Positions 23,185-31,425 of a stretch of 64,000 nucleotides of DNA are shown here, one piece after another (the stretch's first letter is position 1; every line of letters starts with the position of its first letter). The notes below the pieces were generated by a model. That model did not search any database. It worked only from the letters and a program-made list of their open reading frames with translations, and had not been told where the DNA came from. The translations under genes and the position numbers were made by a program. Source of the stretch: Melghirimyces profundicolus (GTDB lineage Bacteria; Bacillota; Bacilli; Thermoactinomycetales; DSM-45169); contig NZ_QBKR01000003.1 in assembly GCF_003054245.1 (NCBI RefSeq), forward strand, positions 124,001 through 188,000, written 5' to 3'.

Positions 23185-24144
23185 ATGGATACTGCCAGTC
23201 ACGTGTTGATGGGAGTGACTTTGGCCGGCCTCGCCCATACGGACCCGGCGGTGGCCGGGGATCCTGCCCTGTCCAAGGCCGTCATTGCGGGATGTGTTTT
23301 CGGTTCCAATGCCCCGGATTTGGACGGAATGACCCGCTTCAAGGGATATGCTTCTTATCTCCGTCACCACCGGGGAGTCACCCATTCCGTGTTCGCCTGG
23401 CTTCTGTGGCCCGTGTTGATCGGTTCGTTATTGATTCCTCTGTTCCAAGTGGATGAACACGTGTTCTTCCTTTGGATATGGATCCTGGTCGGTGTGTTGT
23501 TCCATGTCTTTCTCGATGTATTGAACACCTACGGAACGCAATGGGCCTGGCCCTTCTCGAAGAAATGGTTTCACCTGGATATTTTATCGATTTTTGAACC
23601 GTTTCTCTTTTTTCTTCATTTCGCCGGGCTGCTCCTCTGGTGGAGCGGCATCAGCGCAGCGTCGGTTTTTCCCGGGGTCTATGCCGCCACCTTTGTGTAC
23701 ATCGCGGTTCGGGCCCTTCAGCACCGACACTTGGTCCGAAGAGTGAGAGAGTATTTTGGGGAGCGGGGCAGCTGCCAGGTCACCCCGACCCTGCACTGGT
23801 TTCATTGGGTTTTCGTAATGGAAACGTCAAAGTGTTTCCATACGGGAAAAGTGGTTTACGGAAACATCATTCTCCAAGATACGTACCCCAAGGCGTCGGA
23901 TTCCCCCATCATCCGGGCATCCATGGAAACCGACGGAGTTCGGGCGTTCCTTTCATTTGCCCAGCGAATCCATGTTTCCTGGAAAGAGAAGAAGGACGGC
24001 TATCTGGTCAGTTGGAGCGACGTCCGCTTCTGGTATGACCGGAAGCTGAGCTTCGGTGTCGACATCCAGCTCGATCGCAACCTGAGCGTCCGGGAGCAGA
24101 AACTGGGTTGGCGAAAAAAAGCGTGGGATCCACCGTATGTGTAA
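23185..24144 (+). CDS. YdjM/YbcI-like membrane-bound metal-dependent hydrolase
   Basis: A 319-residue protein of the PF04307 (YdjM) family. It starts with MDTASHVLMGVTLAGLA and shows the conserved His/Asp pattern SNAPDLDGMTRFKG, HHRGVTHSVFAWLL and HVFLDVLNTYGTQWAWPFSKKWFHLDILSIFEP, with four to five membrane helices in the first two thirds and a soluble C-terminal domain. Homologues (B. subtilis YfhP, E. coli YdjM) are linked to DNA-damage responses or membrane functions, and the reaction is not established. It is the last gene of the acyltransferase-dedA run, 16 bp after dedA, with AAGGGGGAG before its ATG. Confidence 0.85.
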   Translation: MDTASHVLMGVTLAGLAHTDPAVAGDPALSKAVIAGCVFGSNAPDLDGMTRFKGYASYLRHHRGVTHSVFAWLLWPVLIGSLLIPLFQVDEHVFFLWIWILVGVLFHVFLDVLNTYGTQWAWPFSKKWFHLDILSIFEPFLFFLHFAGLLLWWSGISAASVFPGVYAATFVYIAVRALQHRHLVRRVREYFGERGSCQVTPTLHWFHWVFVMETSKCFHTGKVVYGNIILQDTYPKASDSPIIRASMETDGVRAFLSFAQRIHVSWKEKKDGYLVSWSDVRFWYDRKLSFGVDIQLDRNLSVREQKLGWRKKAWDPPYV

Positions 24145-24149
24145 CCGTT

Positions 24150-24183
24150 CACCCCGGGAAGGGACCGGTCACCCCGGCAAGGG
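24150..24183 (+). repeat. Short direct repeat
   Basis: CACCCCGGGAAGGG (24150-24163) is repeated as CACCCCGGCAAGGG (24170-24183) with a 20-bp period. No function is apparent. Confidence 0.5.
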
Positions 24184-24260
24184 TGTAAGGAACCACAGTA
24201 ACCCAGGTTTATACGAGGGCAAAGAAGATCTCTGTCACCTCAATGGAGGGCCGGAAATTA

Positions 24261-24288
24261 TTAAAGCATATTTTATATTTTTTTAATA
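24261..24288 (+). promoter_or_regulatory. Pho-box-like PhoP site upstream of phoD
   Basis: TTAAAG, TTTATA and TTAATA (starting at 24261, 24272 and 24283) form an array with 5-bp spacers; the last two match the PhoP hexamer TT(A/T/C)A(C/T)A completely. The region is AT-rich, so chance matches are possible. A TATACT hexamer follows at 24309. Confidence 0.45.
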
Positions 24289-24370
24289 AAATATCGATTC
24301 CTGTTTTCTATACTCAATCCGGAGGATTCTCCAAATAAAGCAACCACGATTGGAAAAGGAGTTGCGGGAA

Positions 24371-25960
24371 ATGGGTAACGACAAAATGGATCGACGAACC
24401 TTTCTTGGAATGACCGGAAAAACAGCGGTTCTGACGGCTTTGGGGCTGACATTCCCATTTTCGGCGACACAACCTCAAGCAGAGGCCGCCATGAAGTTCT
24501 CGAAATATCCCTTCACCCTTGGTGTAGCGTCCGGTGATCCGCTTCCGGACGGGGTCGTGTTATGGACCCGGCTGGCTCCCGAACCTCTCGCGGCAGATGG
24601 AAGGGGCGGGATGCCGAACACCAATATTCCCGTTCAATGGGAAGTGGCGGAGGATGAGCAGTTTCATCGGATTGTCCGTGCCGGTTCAGAAATTGCCACA
24701 CCGGAGCTTGGACATTCCGTTCATGCAGAGGTACATGGCTTGAAGCCTGGACGTGAGTACTATTATAGATTCAGAGCCGGGAAAGAGATCAGTCCGACCG
24801 GAAGGACAAAAACAGCTCCGGCTGTCGCCAGTCATGTGGACCATCTTTCGTTTGCTTTTGCCTCCTGTCAGGCGTGGGTGGGTGGACGTTATGCCGCCTA
24901 TCGGAATATGGCGGAGGAGGATCTCGATTTTGTCATCCACCTTGGCGATTACATATATGAAAAGAGGGATACGGAAACCCTCGCCGATTTCCGTCTTCTC
25001 CACGCTCTTTACAAAACTTCTCCCGATTTGCAGGCTGCCCATGCAAAGTTTCCGTTCATTGTTACATTTGATGACCATGAAATTGAAAACAACTGGGCGA
25101 ATGATGTATCCCAGCCGGACGGGGAGGAGTCGAATGAACGCGAGCGTTTCCTTGCTTTGCGTGCCGCGGCCTTTCAAGCCTATTACGAGCACTTGCCACT
25201 CCGGGCCCGATCGAAACCGAATGGCCATGATATTCAGCTGTACCGAAAATTCACCTTTGGTGATCTGGCTGAGTTCAGCGTATTGGACACCCGTCAGTAC
25301 CGCGATGATCAATTGCATGAGGGATTCCCGGGCGGCCCGCTTCAACCGGAAGCCTCGGATCCGTCCAAGACAATGACAGGAGCGGAGCAGGAGCAATGGC
25401 TGTTTCAAAATCTTGACCGTTCCCAGGCACGCTGGAATGTTCTTGCCCAGCAGACGATTATGGCGCAATTTGATTATGATCCGGGAGAAGGAATCAGCGT
25501 CAACCACGATCAGTGGGATGGGTACGCCGGTCAACGGAAACGCATCTTCGATTTCATTCAACAGCGCCAGCCTTCCAATCCGGTTGTCATCACTGGGGAT
25601 TGGCACTCAAGCTGGGTCAATGATCTGAAAGCCGACTTCCATAACCCCGAATCCGAGACGATCGCGACTGAATTTGTTGGGACATCGATCAGTTCCGGAT
25701 GCGGGTGGGCCGGTGCAGTGGAAGCAGCCCTCCCGGTGAATCCACATGTAAAGTTCTTTAACGGGGACCTGCGGGGTTACGTCCGATGCGATGTGACACA
25801 CCAGGCATGGAAAAGCGATTACAGGGTGGTATCTTCCCCCAACGATCCTCATGCAGAGGCTTATACGTTGACGTCTTGGGAAGTCAGAAACGGACAGCCG
25901 GGTGCAAAGGAGCTTTTCTCTCAAGAGAATAAAGTGAAAACAGCAGCAGGGAAAGAGTAA
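24371..25960 (+). CDS. phoD: PhoD family alkaline phosphatase/phosphodiesterase, Tat-exported
   Basis: About 529 residues from the ATG at 24371, which has AAAGGAG 9 nt upstream; the TTG at 24350 precedes that site. A Tat signal (DRRTFLGMTGKTAVLTAL) is followed by an N-terminal PhoD domain (FTLGVASGDPLPDGVVLWTRLAP) and a metallophosphatase core with metal-binding motifs FASCQAW, HLGDYIYE, TFDDHEIENNWAND, VLDTRQYRDDQL, and VVITGDWHSSWVND. PhoD hydrolyses phosphodiesters, including teichoic acids in Bacillus, using Fe/Ca. Pho-box-like repeats lie upstream. A strong terminator follows, so it appears monocistronic. Confidence 0.95.
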   Translation: MGNDKMDRRTFLGMTGKTAVLTALGLTFPFSATQPQAEAAMKFSKYPFTLGVASGDPLPDGVVLWTRLAPEPLAADGRGGMPNTNIPVQWEVAEDEQFHRIVRAGSEIATPELGHSVHAEVHGLKPGREYYYRFRAGKEISPTGRTKTAPAVASHVDHLSFAFASCQAWVGGRYAAYRNMAEEDLDFVIHLGDYIYEKRDTETLADFRLLHALYKTSPDLQAAHAKFPFIVTFDDHEIENNWANDVSQPDGEESNERERFLALRAAAFQAYYEHLPLRARSKPNGHDIQLYRKFTFGDLAEFSVLDTRQYRDDQLHEGFPGGPLQPEASDPSKTMTGAEQEQWLFQNLDRSQARWNVLAQQTIMAQFDYDPGEGISVNHDQWDGYAGQRKRIFDFIQQRQPSNPVVITGDWHSSWVNDLKADFHNPESETIATEFVGTSISSGCGWAGAVEAALPVNPHVKFFNGDLRGYVRCDVTHQAWKSDYRVVSSPNDPHAEAYTLTSWEVRNGQPGAKELFSQENKVKTAAGKE

Positions 25961-25990
25961 ATGAAAATGTCTTCCTGTCACCCATATTAC

Positions 25991-26019
25991 AAAACGCCCT
26001 GATGGAGGGCGTTTTTTTT
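25991..26019 (+). terminator. Terminator after phoD
   Basis: AAAACGCCCT pairs with AGGGCGTTTT around GATGG, followed by a run of T (eight in total). Only sequence debris follows up to 26.19 kb. Confidence 0.9.
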
Positions 26020-26225
26020 GTTTGTTGGGATGTTGTCGGCAGGCTCTCGGCTCGCCGCCGATCTGCCCAGGATACTGCTGATGGTAAAGCAGGCTTCATC
26101 GCCATGTGAAGCAAACGACTTTCACGTCACACAATACCAGCGAAAGTTCCATAAACGTCCCCTTTTTTTGTTAAAATGCATAGTCTGGATAAAGATGAAT
26201 GAAAATTTTCGGGGAGTGGAGCATC

Positions 26226-26440
26226 ATGAAAAAACAATACATTCCCGATCTTACTTACAATTAAGCGGTTATTGGAGAAGATTGTATCCTTCACCTGGTG
26301 TAAGGAGATCCTCAGGGAGGATAGAGTTTACTTTTTCACCTGATGCTAATACATTTGAAGGCGTATGGAGTTATGAAGTGGAATATCCCGCTACCGTACC
26401 TGCATGGATGGGCAGATGGACAGGTAGGCGAAGGAGATAG
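26226..26440 (+). pseudogene. Small frameshifted gene, ~70-residue product
   Basis: ATG at 26226 has an excellent ribosome site (GGGGAGTGGAGC) but the frame stops after 12 codons (KKQYIPDLTYN). Adding one base near 26264 joins it to an open frame reading LSGYWRRLYPSPGVRRSSGR, then IEFTFSPDANTFEGVWSYE and ending WMGRWTGRRRR at 26440. The joined product looks like a genuine small Trp- and Arg-rich protein. I recognise no family. The downstream reading frame also has an ATG at 26195 with a poor ribosome site. A programmed frameshift is possible but no classical slippery heptamer is seen. Confidence 0.5.
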
Positions 26441-26513
26441 ACAAAAGCTTCAGGAGTTTTTTTGACCGCTGGGGACAACAAAAACATGATGCTTTTCGTG
26501 TTGGAACGACGGG

Positions 26514-26540
26514 AGTCACTCTGAAATGAGTGGCTTTTTT
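26514..26540 (+). terminator. Terminator after the small frameshifted gene
   Basis: AGTCACTC (26514-26521) pairs with GAGTGGCT (26528-26535), with one G:T pair, then TTTTT. Confidence 0.7.
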
Positions 26541-26843
26541 CATGTGTCTGGAATCCGCCGACCGGCAGGTTTGGGTTGTCCGGTTGGCACTTGTATCAGG
26601 TACGGCAACTACCACGCCGTCTCCTTTGTTTCCTGTTTTATCCCAAAATTGAGGTCCATGTACCATTTGTACACCTTCGGGTATTTCGTCCGCTGAAGGT
26701 CGTACTTCTTCAATTTCATAAGGGATTAAATGTACTTTATACAAATGTTGAGCCTCCTTTCTTTTAATAGAATCCCAAAAAGAGGTCATTTTATTGGTGG
26801 AAATAAAATCCATAACGAGTTTTTTACTGCTAAGCCAAGGCAT
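26530..26843 (-). pseudogene. 5' fragment of an intracellular subtilisin (IspA-like)
   Basis: On the minus strand the N-terminal part reads HLYKVHLIPYEIEEVRPSAD, then QMVHGPQFWDKTGNKGDGVVVAVPDT. This is the start of an intracellular S8 protease just up to the catalytic Asp (VAVLDTG in the family). A base loss after DT shifts the frame; the other frame continues CQPDNPNLPVGG, as in DTGCQPDHPDL, and then homology ends. The His and Ser parts are missing, so it is inactive. A plus-strand terminator overlaps its truncated end. Confidence 0.75.
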
Positions 26844-26914
26844 TCATCATGCAGCATCTTATCCACTCATCCCCTAACGAAAGGATTTATCAGGGGTAAA
26901 GGAAAAGCCATAAA

Positions 26915-27040
26915 AATAAGGGCCTCAAGACGGTCGAACGGGGCCTGAACGGCATCCTGAAGGCCGTCGTCACCGGTGAGGTATACGACATCGATCCCGA
27001 AGAATACGACCGGATCCCCCCAACCGGGCTGATAACCCAA
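26915..27040 (+). pseudogene. Headless C-terminal gene fragment
   Basis: An open plus-strand frame without a start reads KGLKTVERGLNGILKAVVTG and then EVYDIDPEEYDRIPPTGLI. It is GC-rich and protein-like compared with the AT-rich surroundings, and it runs into the terminator at 27041. I cannot name the parent family. Confidence 0.4.
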
Positions 27041-27078
27041 AAATGTCGTACTTCCACCATGGAAGTACGACGTTTTTG
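27041..27078. terminator. Strong bidirectional terminator
   Basis: GTCGTACTTCCA (27045-27056) and TGGAAGTACGAC (27060-27071) are perfectly complementary around CCA, with T-tracts on both strands. It can end the fragment to its left and the M14 peptidase gene to its right. Confidence 0.85.
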
Positions 27079-27128
27079 GTAATTGGCAAACTTACAGATG
27101 ATATATTCACGGGAGATCCGGCCGTTCA

Positions 27129-28178
27129 TTATTCTCCTTCGTAATCATCGTAATTACTTTCGGGCAGAGTGTCCCAGAATGAAGTGTCGGCCTGTTGAAT
27201 GGATCCATCGGCCAAGGATTGCGTGGTGGCTAGCATCGCCGTAAATGCCTGGCGGATCAGATATCCGTTGCTTTTCTGTCCCAGGATATACGGTTCGTAG
27301 TAATGATCGGCCATTCCGCGCATTTCCATGAGCAGGGTGGCGCTCCCGTAATCCAAGGCGAAGTTGTTTCGGGCAATGGCGGGGTTGTCGCTGCCGGGGT
27401 ATTTGGAGATTTTGGCGTATCCTTTTTGCTCCAGTGCATGATAGACAACCGAACCGAGTTGTTTCGATCGTTGCAACACGTCAGGATCGACATTTTCGTG
27501 GGTGGGATGAAGGATGGAACCGGACACCAGCTCGTCGGTATCCCCATATCGCTCCCGCGTCCCCTGGTGATGGAAGTCGATCAGATAATCAGGACGGTAC
27601 TTCTTCAACAAATTGTGCAGCGCCCGGGTTTCCGGTTCGTTCAGATCCTGGTGGTCCCTGTTTAAATCCACACCATTGGCATTATAACGGGTATGGGTCC
27701 CGGCAACGTAATCATCCATCGAAAAGTTGACGTCTCCCTCAGCCCCATCCACGTTCAGACGCGGAACCACCAGCACATTGACCCGGTCGAGGAGGTTTTT
27801 CACTTCCCGGCTGTTACTGGTAAGATACTGAATGAACTTGAGGGCACCTTCGGTGGTCAACGTTTCATTACCGTGTTGCTGTGTTAAAAACAAGATCGTC
27901 GGATTTCCTTCCTTCACCCCGAAATTGGCCAGATACAAATCCCTGCCCTTGACGGACTGTCCGTAGATTTCCAATGACAATGCGTCGGATTTCCGATCCT
28001 CTTTTTTCAGAAAGTCGACCATCTCTTCGTAGTTATGGAGACGTTCGTTTCGCACTGTTTCATTCCCGTTGTAATTTGGCCCATTGCCCGTTGCGTCGGC
28101 GGGATTGGCGGGAAGGAGCCAGGCGATGGCCGTCAAAAAGGCGACAAGAAAAGCAAATGCACGAAAAGATTTTTTCAT
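27129..28178 (-). CDS. Secreted M14 zinc carboxypeptidase
   Basis: A 349-residue exported metallopeptidase. A Sec signal (FRAFAFLVAFLTAIAWLLPANPADA) is followed by the M14 domain. Zinc ligands appear in LTQQHGNETLTTEGALKF (His-x-x-Glu) and DFHHQGTRERYG (third His), the substrate-binding region in VVPRLNVDGAEGDVN and NGVDLNRDHQDLNEPETRAL, and the probable catalytic Glu in TLLMEMRG. It would trim C-terminal residues or peptidoglycan-type peptides outside the cell. The start ATG on the minus strand follows GAAGGAGGGACAG. No operon partner is seen. Confidence 0.93.
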   Translation of the reverse strand: MKKSFRAFAFLVAFLTAIAWLLPANPADATGNGPNYNGNETVRNERLHNYEEMVDFLKKEDRKSDALSLEIYGQSVKGRDLYLANFGVKEGNPTILFLTQQHGNETLTTEGALKFIQYLTSNSREVKNLLDRVNVLVVPRLNVDGAEGDVNFSMDDYVAGTHTRYNANGVDLNRDHQDLNEPETRALHNLLKKYRPDYLIDFHHQGTRERYGDTDELVSGSILHPTHENVDPDVLQRSKQLGSVVYHALEQKGYAKISKYPGSDNPAIARNNFALDYGSATLLMEMRGMADHYYEPYILGQKSNGYLIRQAFTAMLATTQSLADGSIQQADTSFWDTLPESNYDDYEGE

Positions 28179-28391
28179 ACTGTCCCTCCTTCTGTATTTA
28201 ACTTCACTGTTTTCAGCGGAAAACCCTGCTTGCTTTCTTATATAAAGAAGCTTGCAGAAAAAAACGGGGTTTCTCTACAAGCTGAAAGTGGAATGATATC
28301 TATCCTTTTCATGACGTATTTTCTATGTTTATCTTAGATTATCTGATGACTCCTGTTTCAGCGATTCGCTCACTTTACTTCCCGGAACTGA
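28179..28391. other. Upstream region of the M14 gene
   Basis: AT-rich sequence with no gene. It must hold the minus-strand promoter of the M14 peptidase, but no convincing pair of boxes was identified. Confidence 0.4.
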
Positions 28392-28595
28392 ATGGGTCAG
28401 GAATATGTGGGCGATCGACACTTGGGGATCCCTTCTCTGACTTTGGGCCAAGGCGGCAAGGGAGGAGGGGCCCACTCCCTGAATGAATGGTTTGACCCCA
28501 CGGATGCGTATCTTGAATCTCAACGGACATACCTGACTATTCTGGCTCTGGTCGGTGTGAAGGACGTCTCCTCACCGTTACTTGAGGAGCGGTAA
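28392..28595 (+). pseudogene. C-terminal fragment of a metallopeptidase-like gene
   Basis: A 67-codon frame reads GDRHLGIPSLTLGQGGKGGG, then AHSLNEWFDPTDAYLESQR and LTILALVGVKDVSSPLL. The segment GGKGGGAHSLNEWFDP resembles the C-terminal end of M20/M28-type peptidases and deacylases. A stop codon lies directly before the first ATG and there is no ribosome site, so it is best read as a remnant. Confidence 0.5.
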
Positions 28596-28603
28596 TACGA
28601 TGC

Positions 28604-28628
28604 AAGGGAGGGCGTAAGCCCTCCTTAT
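28604..28628 (+). terminator. Terminator-like hairpin after the peptidase fragment
   Basis: GAGGGC and GCCCTC around GTAA, extended by AAGG/CCTT with one bulge, followed by TTATC. Only a weak T-tract. Confidence 0.5.
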
Positions 28629-29069
28629 CGAAACTGAAACTTTAATAAACTATATCGTTTTTAAACCCTTCCCTATCTTCAGCAGGGAAGGGAGAGAGAG
28701 ACGGGAAGTGTCAAAAACCCCGTGATCAAAGGGGATAAGACTGTTTTGCTTATATTGGAAATGGATCGGAAAGGTAAAAAAGAGAACCGTATGTGGAAAC
28801 CACCTTCAACCCTTATAGGGGAGAAGGCGGTTTTTCAATGTCTGAAATGGAAGGTCAGAGTTTCGTGATCTCAGTTTCCTTGCCTATAAGGGTACGGAAC
28901 CACAAGCCTCCGGGGAGCTCCGTTTTCCACCACGCGATTAGATTCCTTTCACTTTTTGTAAAAAAATTGTAAATAGGGAGGAAATACAATATGCACGTCT
29001 AAATTCTGTAATAACAGTTTTGCTGTCTAAAATTTAAGGGTTTAAAAATTAAGGGAGGGTAGTGAAGCG
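28629..29069. other. 441-bp gap before the M28 gene, with a second hairpin and a mini-ORF
   Basis: A terminator-like hairpin lies at 28797-28835 (AACCaCCTTC with GAAGGCGGTT, then TTTTT). At 28977-29002 a good ribosome site (GGGAGGAAATACAAT) is followed by a three-codon ORF ATG CAC GTC TAA, whose first codons resemble the start of the M28 gene 79 bp later. Confidence 0.5.
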
Positions 29070-31181
29070 ATGCATGTCAGGAAAGCTGTTATGGGATTTC
29101 TGGCAGCTGGATTGGTGGCGACAACGGGTTTCTCGACCCATGCTTCGTTCGTACAAGCAAAGGTTGAAACGGACTCCTTAAAAGGGTTCAGCATGGAGAG
29201 AAGCCAATGGCAAAGGAAATTTGAAAAAAAGTTTTCCGAAGCGGTAAGTAAGAATACCATTGGAGAATATTCCCGCACCATGAGCAAACGCCCCTCATTG
29301 GTCGGATCCAAGGGGAATATAGCGTCTCTGATGTATGCGGTCAAGGAACTGAAGAAGGCTGGATTAAACCCCCAGATTCGTTCGTATGACGTATATCTCT
29401 CCACCCCGAAGAATATCTCAGTGACGCAAACTGCCCCGGAAAAGCGGGAACTGAACGTGATGGAGGATCTTCCGGAGGATGCGCCCTTTAAAAATGAGAT
29501 CGTTCCTGGATATAATGCGTACTCTCCTTCTGGCACTGTAGAGGGGGAACTGGTATATGCGAATTACGGCCGGCCGGAGGACTTTGAAGAGTTGGAGAGG
29601 CAAGGGGTTTCCGTCGAAGGAAAAATTGTGATCGCCCGATACGGAGCTAACTTCCGTGGAGTGAAGCCAGACCTGGCTGCCCAACGCGGTGCTGCGGGGA
29701 TGCTCATTTACTCTGATCCGGAGGATGACGGTTATAAGAAGGGCGAGGTCTATCCCAACGGCCCTTGGCGTCCAAGTGACTCCATTCAGAGGGGAAGTAT
29801 CCTTCCGATCTACCGTTATCCTGGCGACCCGCTAACACCGGGAGCACCTTCTCTCCCAGGTCAAAAGAGGTTGGATCCGAAAGATACCGAAAACCTGCCG
29901 ACCATCCCGACCACCCCGATTTCCTACGGAGAGGCCCAGTATTTGCTAAAGAGCATGAAAGGACCATTGGCGCCGAAAGATTGGCAAGGAGGGCTTCCCT
30001 TTGATTATCACCTTGGGCCGGGGCCTGCCAAAACGAAGCTCGACCTCGACATCGAGTACGATCAGCAACCTGTAAACGATGTTATCGTCAAAATACCTGG
30101 CACCAAGTATCCGGAACAATCCATTGTGATTGGGGCACACCGGGATACTTGGACCTATGGCGCTCGCGACAATACTTCCGGATGGTCGTCGGCTATGGAA
30201 ATAGCCCGGGTAATGGGAAAGATGTATAAGGAAGGTTGGCGGCCAGATCGTACCATCATTATCGCGGGTTGGGACGGAGAAGAGTATGGGCTCCTTGGAT
30301 CCACGGAATGGGCGGAAGAAAAACGCGCAAAACTCAAACAACATGCTGTGGCGTATCTTAACATGGACGGCCCCGGTGGGAAATTCTTCAGTGTACAAGC
30401 CGTTCCCTCCATGAGAGATGTCATTTATTCTGTGACGAAAGAAGTGACGGAGCCCCGGAACGGAAAGAGCATCTATGAGGACTGGGTGGATCGCTCTGAT
30501 GAGGAAGAACCCACAATCGGGAAACTGGGGAGCGGCTCGGATTACACGGCATTTCTCCAACATAACGGAGTCCCTTCCATCAACATCAGGTTCACCACTC
30601 CCAACGGTTTTTATCACAGCGCCTACGACAACACCGATTCAGTGGAGCGTTTTATTGACCCCAACTATGAACACCATGCCGCTGGAGCTCGATTGAACGG
30701 CATCCTGGCCTTGCGCCTGGCCAATGCTGATGTGTTGCCGATCCAGTATTCCGCCTATGCGGAGAACGTGGAAAAGCTTCTTTTGGATATGGTGGAAAAA
30801 GGAGCCCCTAAAGAGGTACTGAAGGGTTCCATCGAAGCGTCGAAAGAATGGCAGGAAGCGGCGCGTGATCTGGAGGAAAAAGCGGCATCGCTTATCCAGG
30901 ATGGGGTCACACCTGCAGAAAAGAAACAGCTGGAATGGATCAACAAAGCCTTATTGAAGCAGGAACGCGATCTGATTCAAGAAGAGGGGATCCCGTCCCG
31001 CCCCTGGTACAAACATCAGATTTGGGCACCGGGCCTGACCACTGGGTATGCGGCTCAACCGCTCCCGGCATTAGGGGAAGCGTTGGAATCGGGAGACGAA
31101 AAATCCTTAGAGCAAGCAACGGATTGGCTGGAGGCGTCGTTAAAACACGCAACCGAAACCGCTGAGTCGGTAACCAGATAA
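29070..31181 (+). CDS. Secreted M28 peptidase, glutamate carboxypeptidase II-like
   Basis: A 703-residue exported protein with the PSMA/transferrin-receptor architecture: signal peptide (GFLAAGLVATTGFSTHASFVQA), protease-associated domain with EGKIVIARYGANFRG and GAAGMLIYSDPEDDGY, the M28 di-zinc catalytic domain, and a helical C-terminal dimerisation domain (~570-700). Metal and catalytic residues are in IGAHRDTWTYGARDNTSG, IIAGWDGEEYGLLGSTEW, YLNMDG and NGFYHSAYDN. GCPII-type enzymes remove C-terminal Glu or Asp from peptides. Length matches the family. The ATG follows AAGGGAGGGTAG. A clear terminator follows. Confidence 0.93.
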   Translation: MHVRKAVMGFLAAGLVATTGFSTHASFVQAKVETDSLKGFSMERSQWQRKFEKKFSEAVSKNTIGEYSRTMSKRPSLVGSKGNIASLMYAVKELKKAGLNPQIRSYDVYLSTPKNISVTQTAPEKRELNVMEDLPEDAPFKNEIVPGYNAYSPSGTVEGELVYANYGRPEDFEELERQGVSVEGKIVIARYGANFRGVKPDLAAQRGAAGMLIYSDPEDDGYKKGEVYPNGPWRPSDSIQRGSILPIYRYPGDPLTPGAPSLPGQKRLDPKDTENLPTIPTTPISYGEAQYLLKSMKGPLAPKDWQGGLPFDYHLGPGPAKTKLDLDIEYDQQPVNDVIVKIPGTKYPEQSIVIGAHRDTWTYGARDNTSGWSSAMEIARVMGKMYKEGWRPDRTIIIAGWDGEEYGLLGSTEWAEEKRAKLKQHAVAYLNMDGPGGKFFSVQAVPSMRDVIYSVTKEVTEPRNGKSIYEDWVDRSDEEEPTIGKLGSGSDYTAFLQHNGVPSINIRFTTPNGFYHSAYDNTDSVERFIDPNYEHHAAGARLNGILALRLANADVLPIQYSAYAENVEKLLLDMVEKGAPKEVLKGSIEASKEWQEAARDLEEKAASLIQDGVTPAEKKQLEWINKALLKQERDLIQEEGIPSRPWYKHQIWAPGLTTGYAAQPLPALGEALESGDEKSLEQATDWLEASLKHATETAESVTR

Positions 31182-31302
31182 GAGTACCCTATTCCCTGCC
31201 TCAGAACGGATGGGGCAAATTACTACGCAAATGCTGTGTTAAATGTTGGTTTTTGTATTTCGGCACCCTGGACGTTGTGATCAAATCCGATTATTGGTAA
31301 GT

Positions 31303-31343
31303 AAAACGGCCCCAGAATTTTGCCTTCTGAGGCCGTTTTTTTT
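31303..31343 (+). terminator. Terminator after the M28 gene
   Basis: AAAACGGCCCCAGAA (31303-31317) pairs with TTCTGAGGCCGTTTT, with one mismatch, followed by further T. Confidence 0.85.
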
Positions 31344-31425
31344 CACTCCCTTGACGGCAGCAACACCCAACGATTCCCAGATCCATCGACCGGTTGTTTT
31401 GCTACGCTGGAATTAGGTGAATGAA

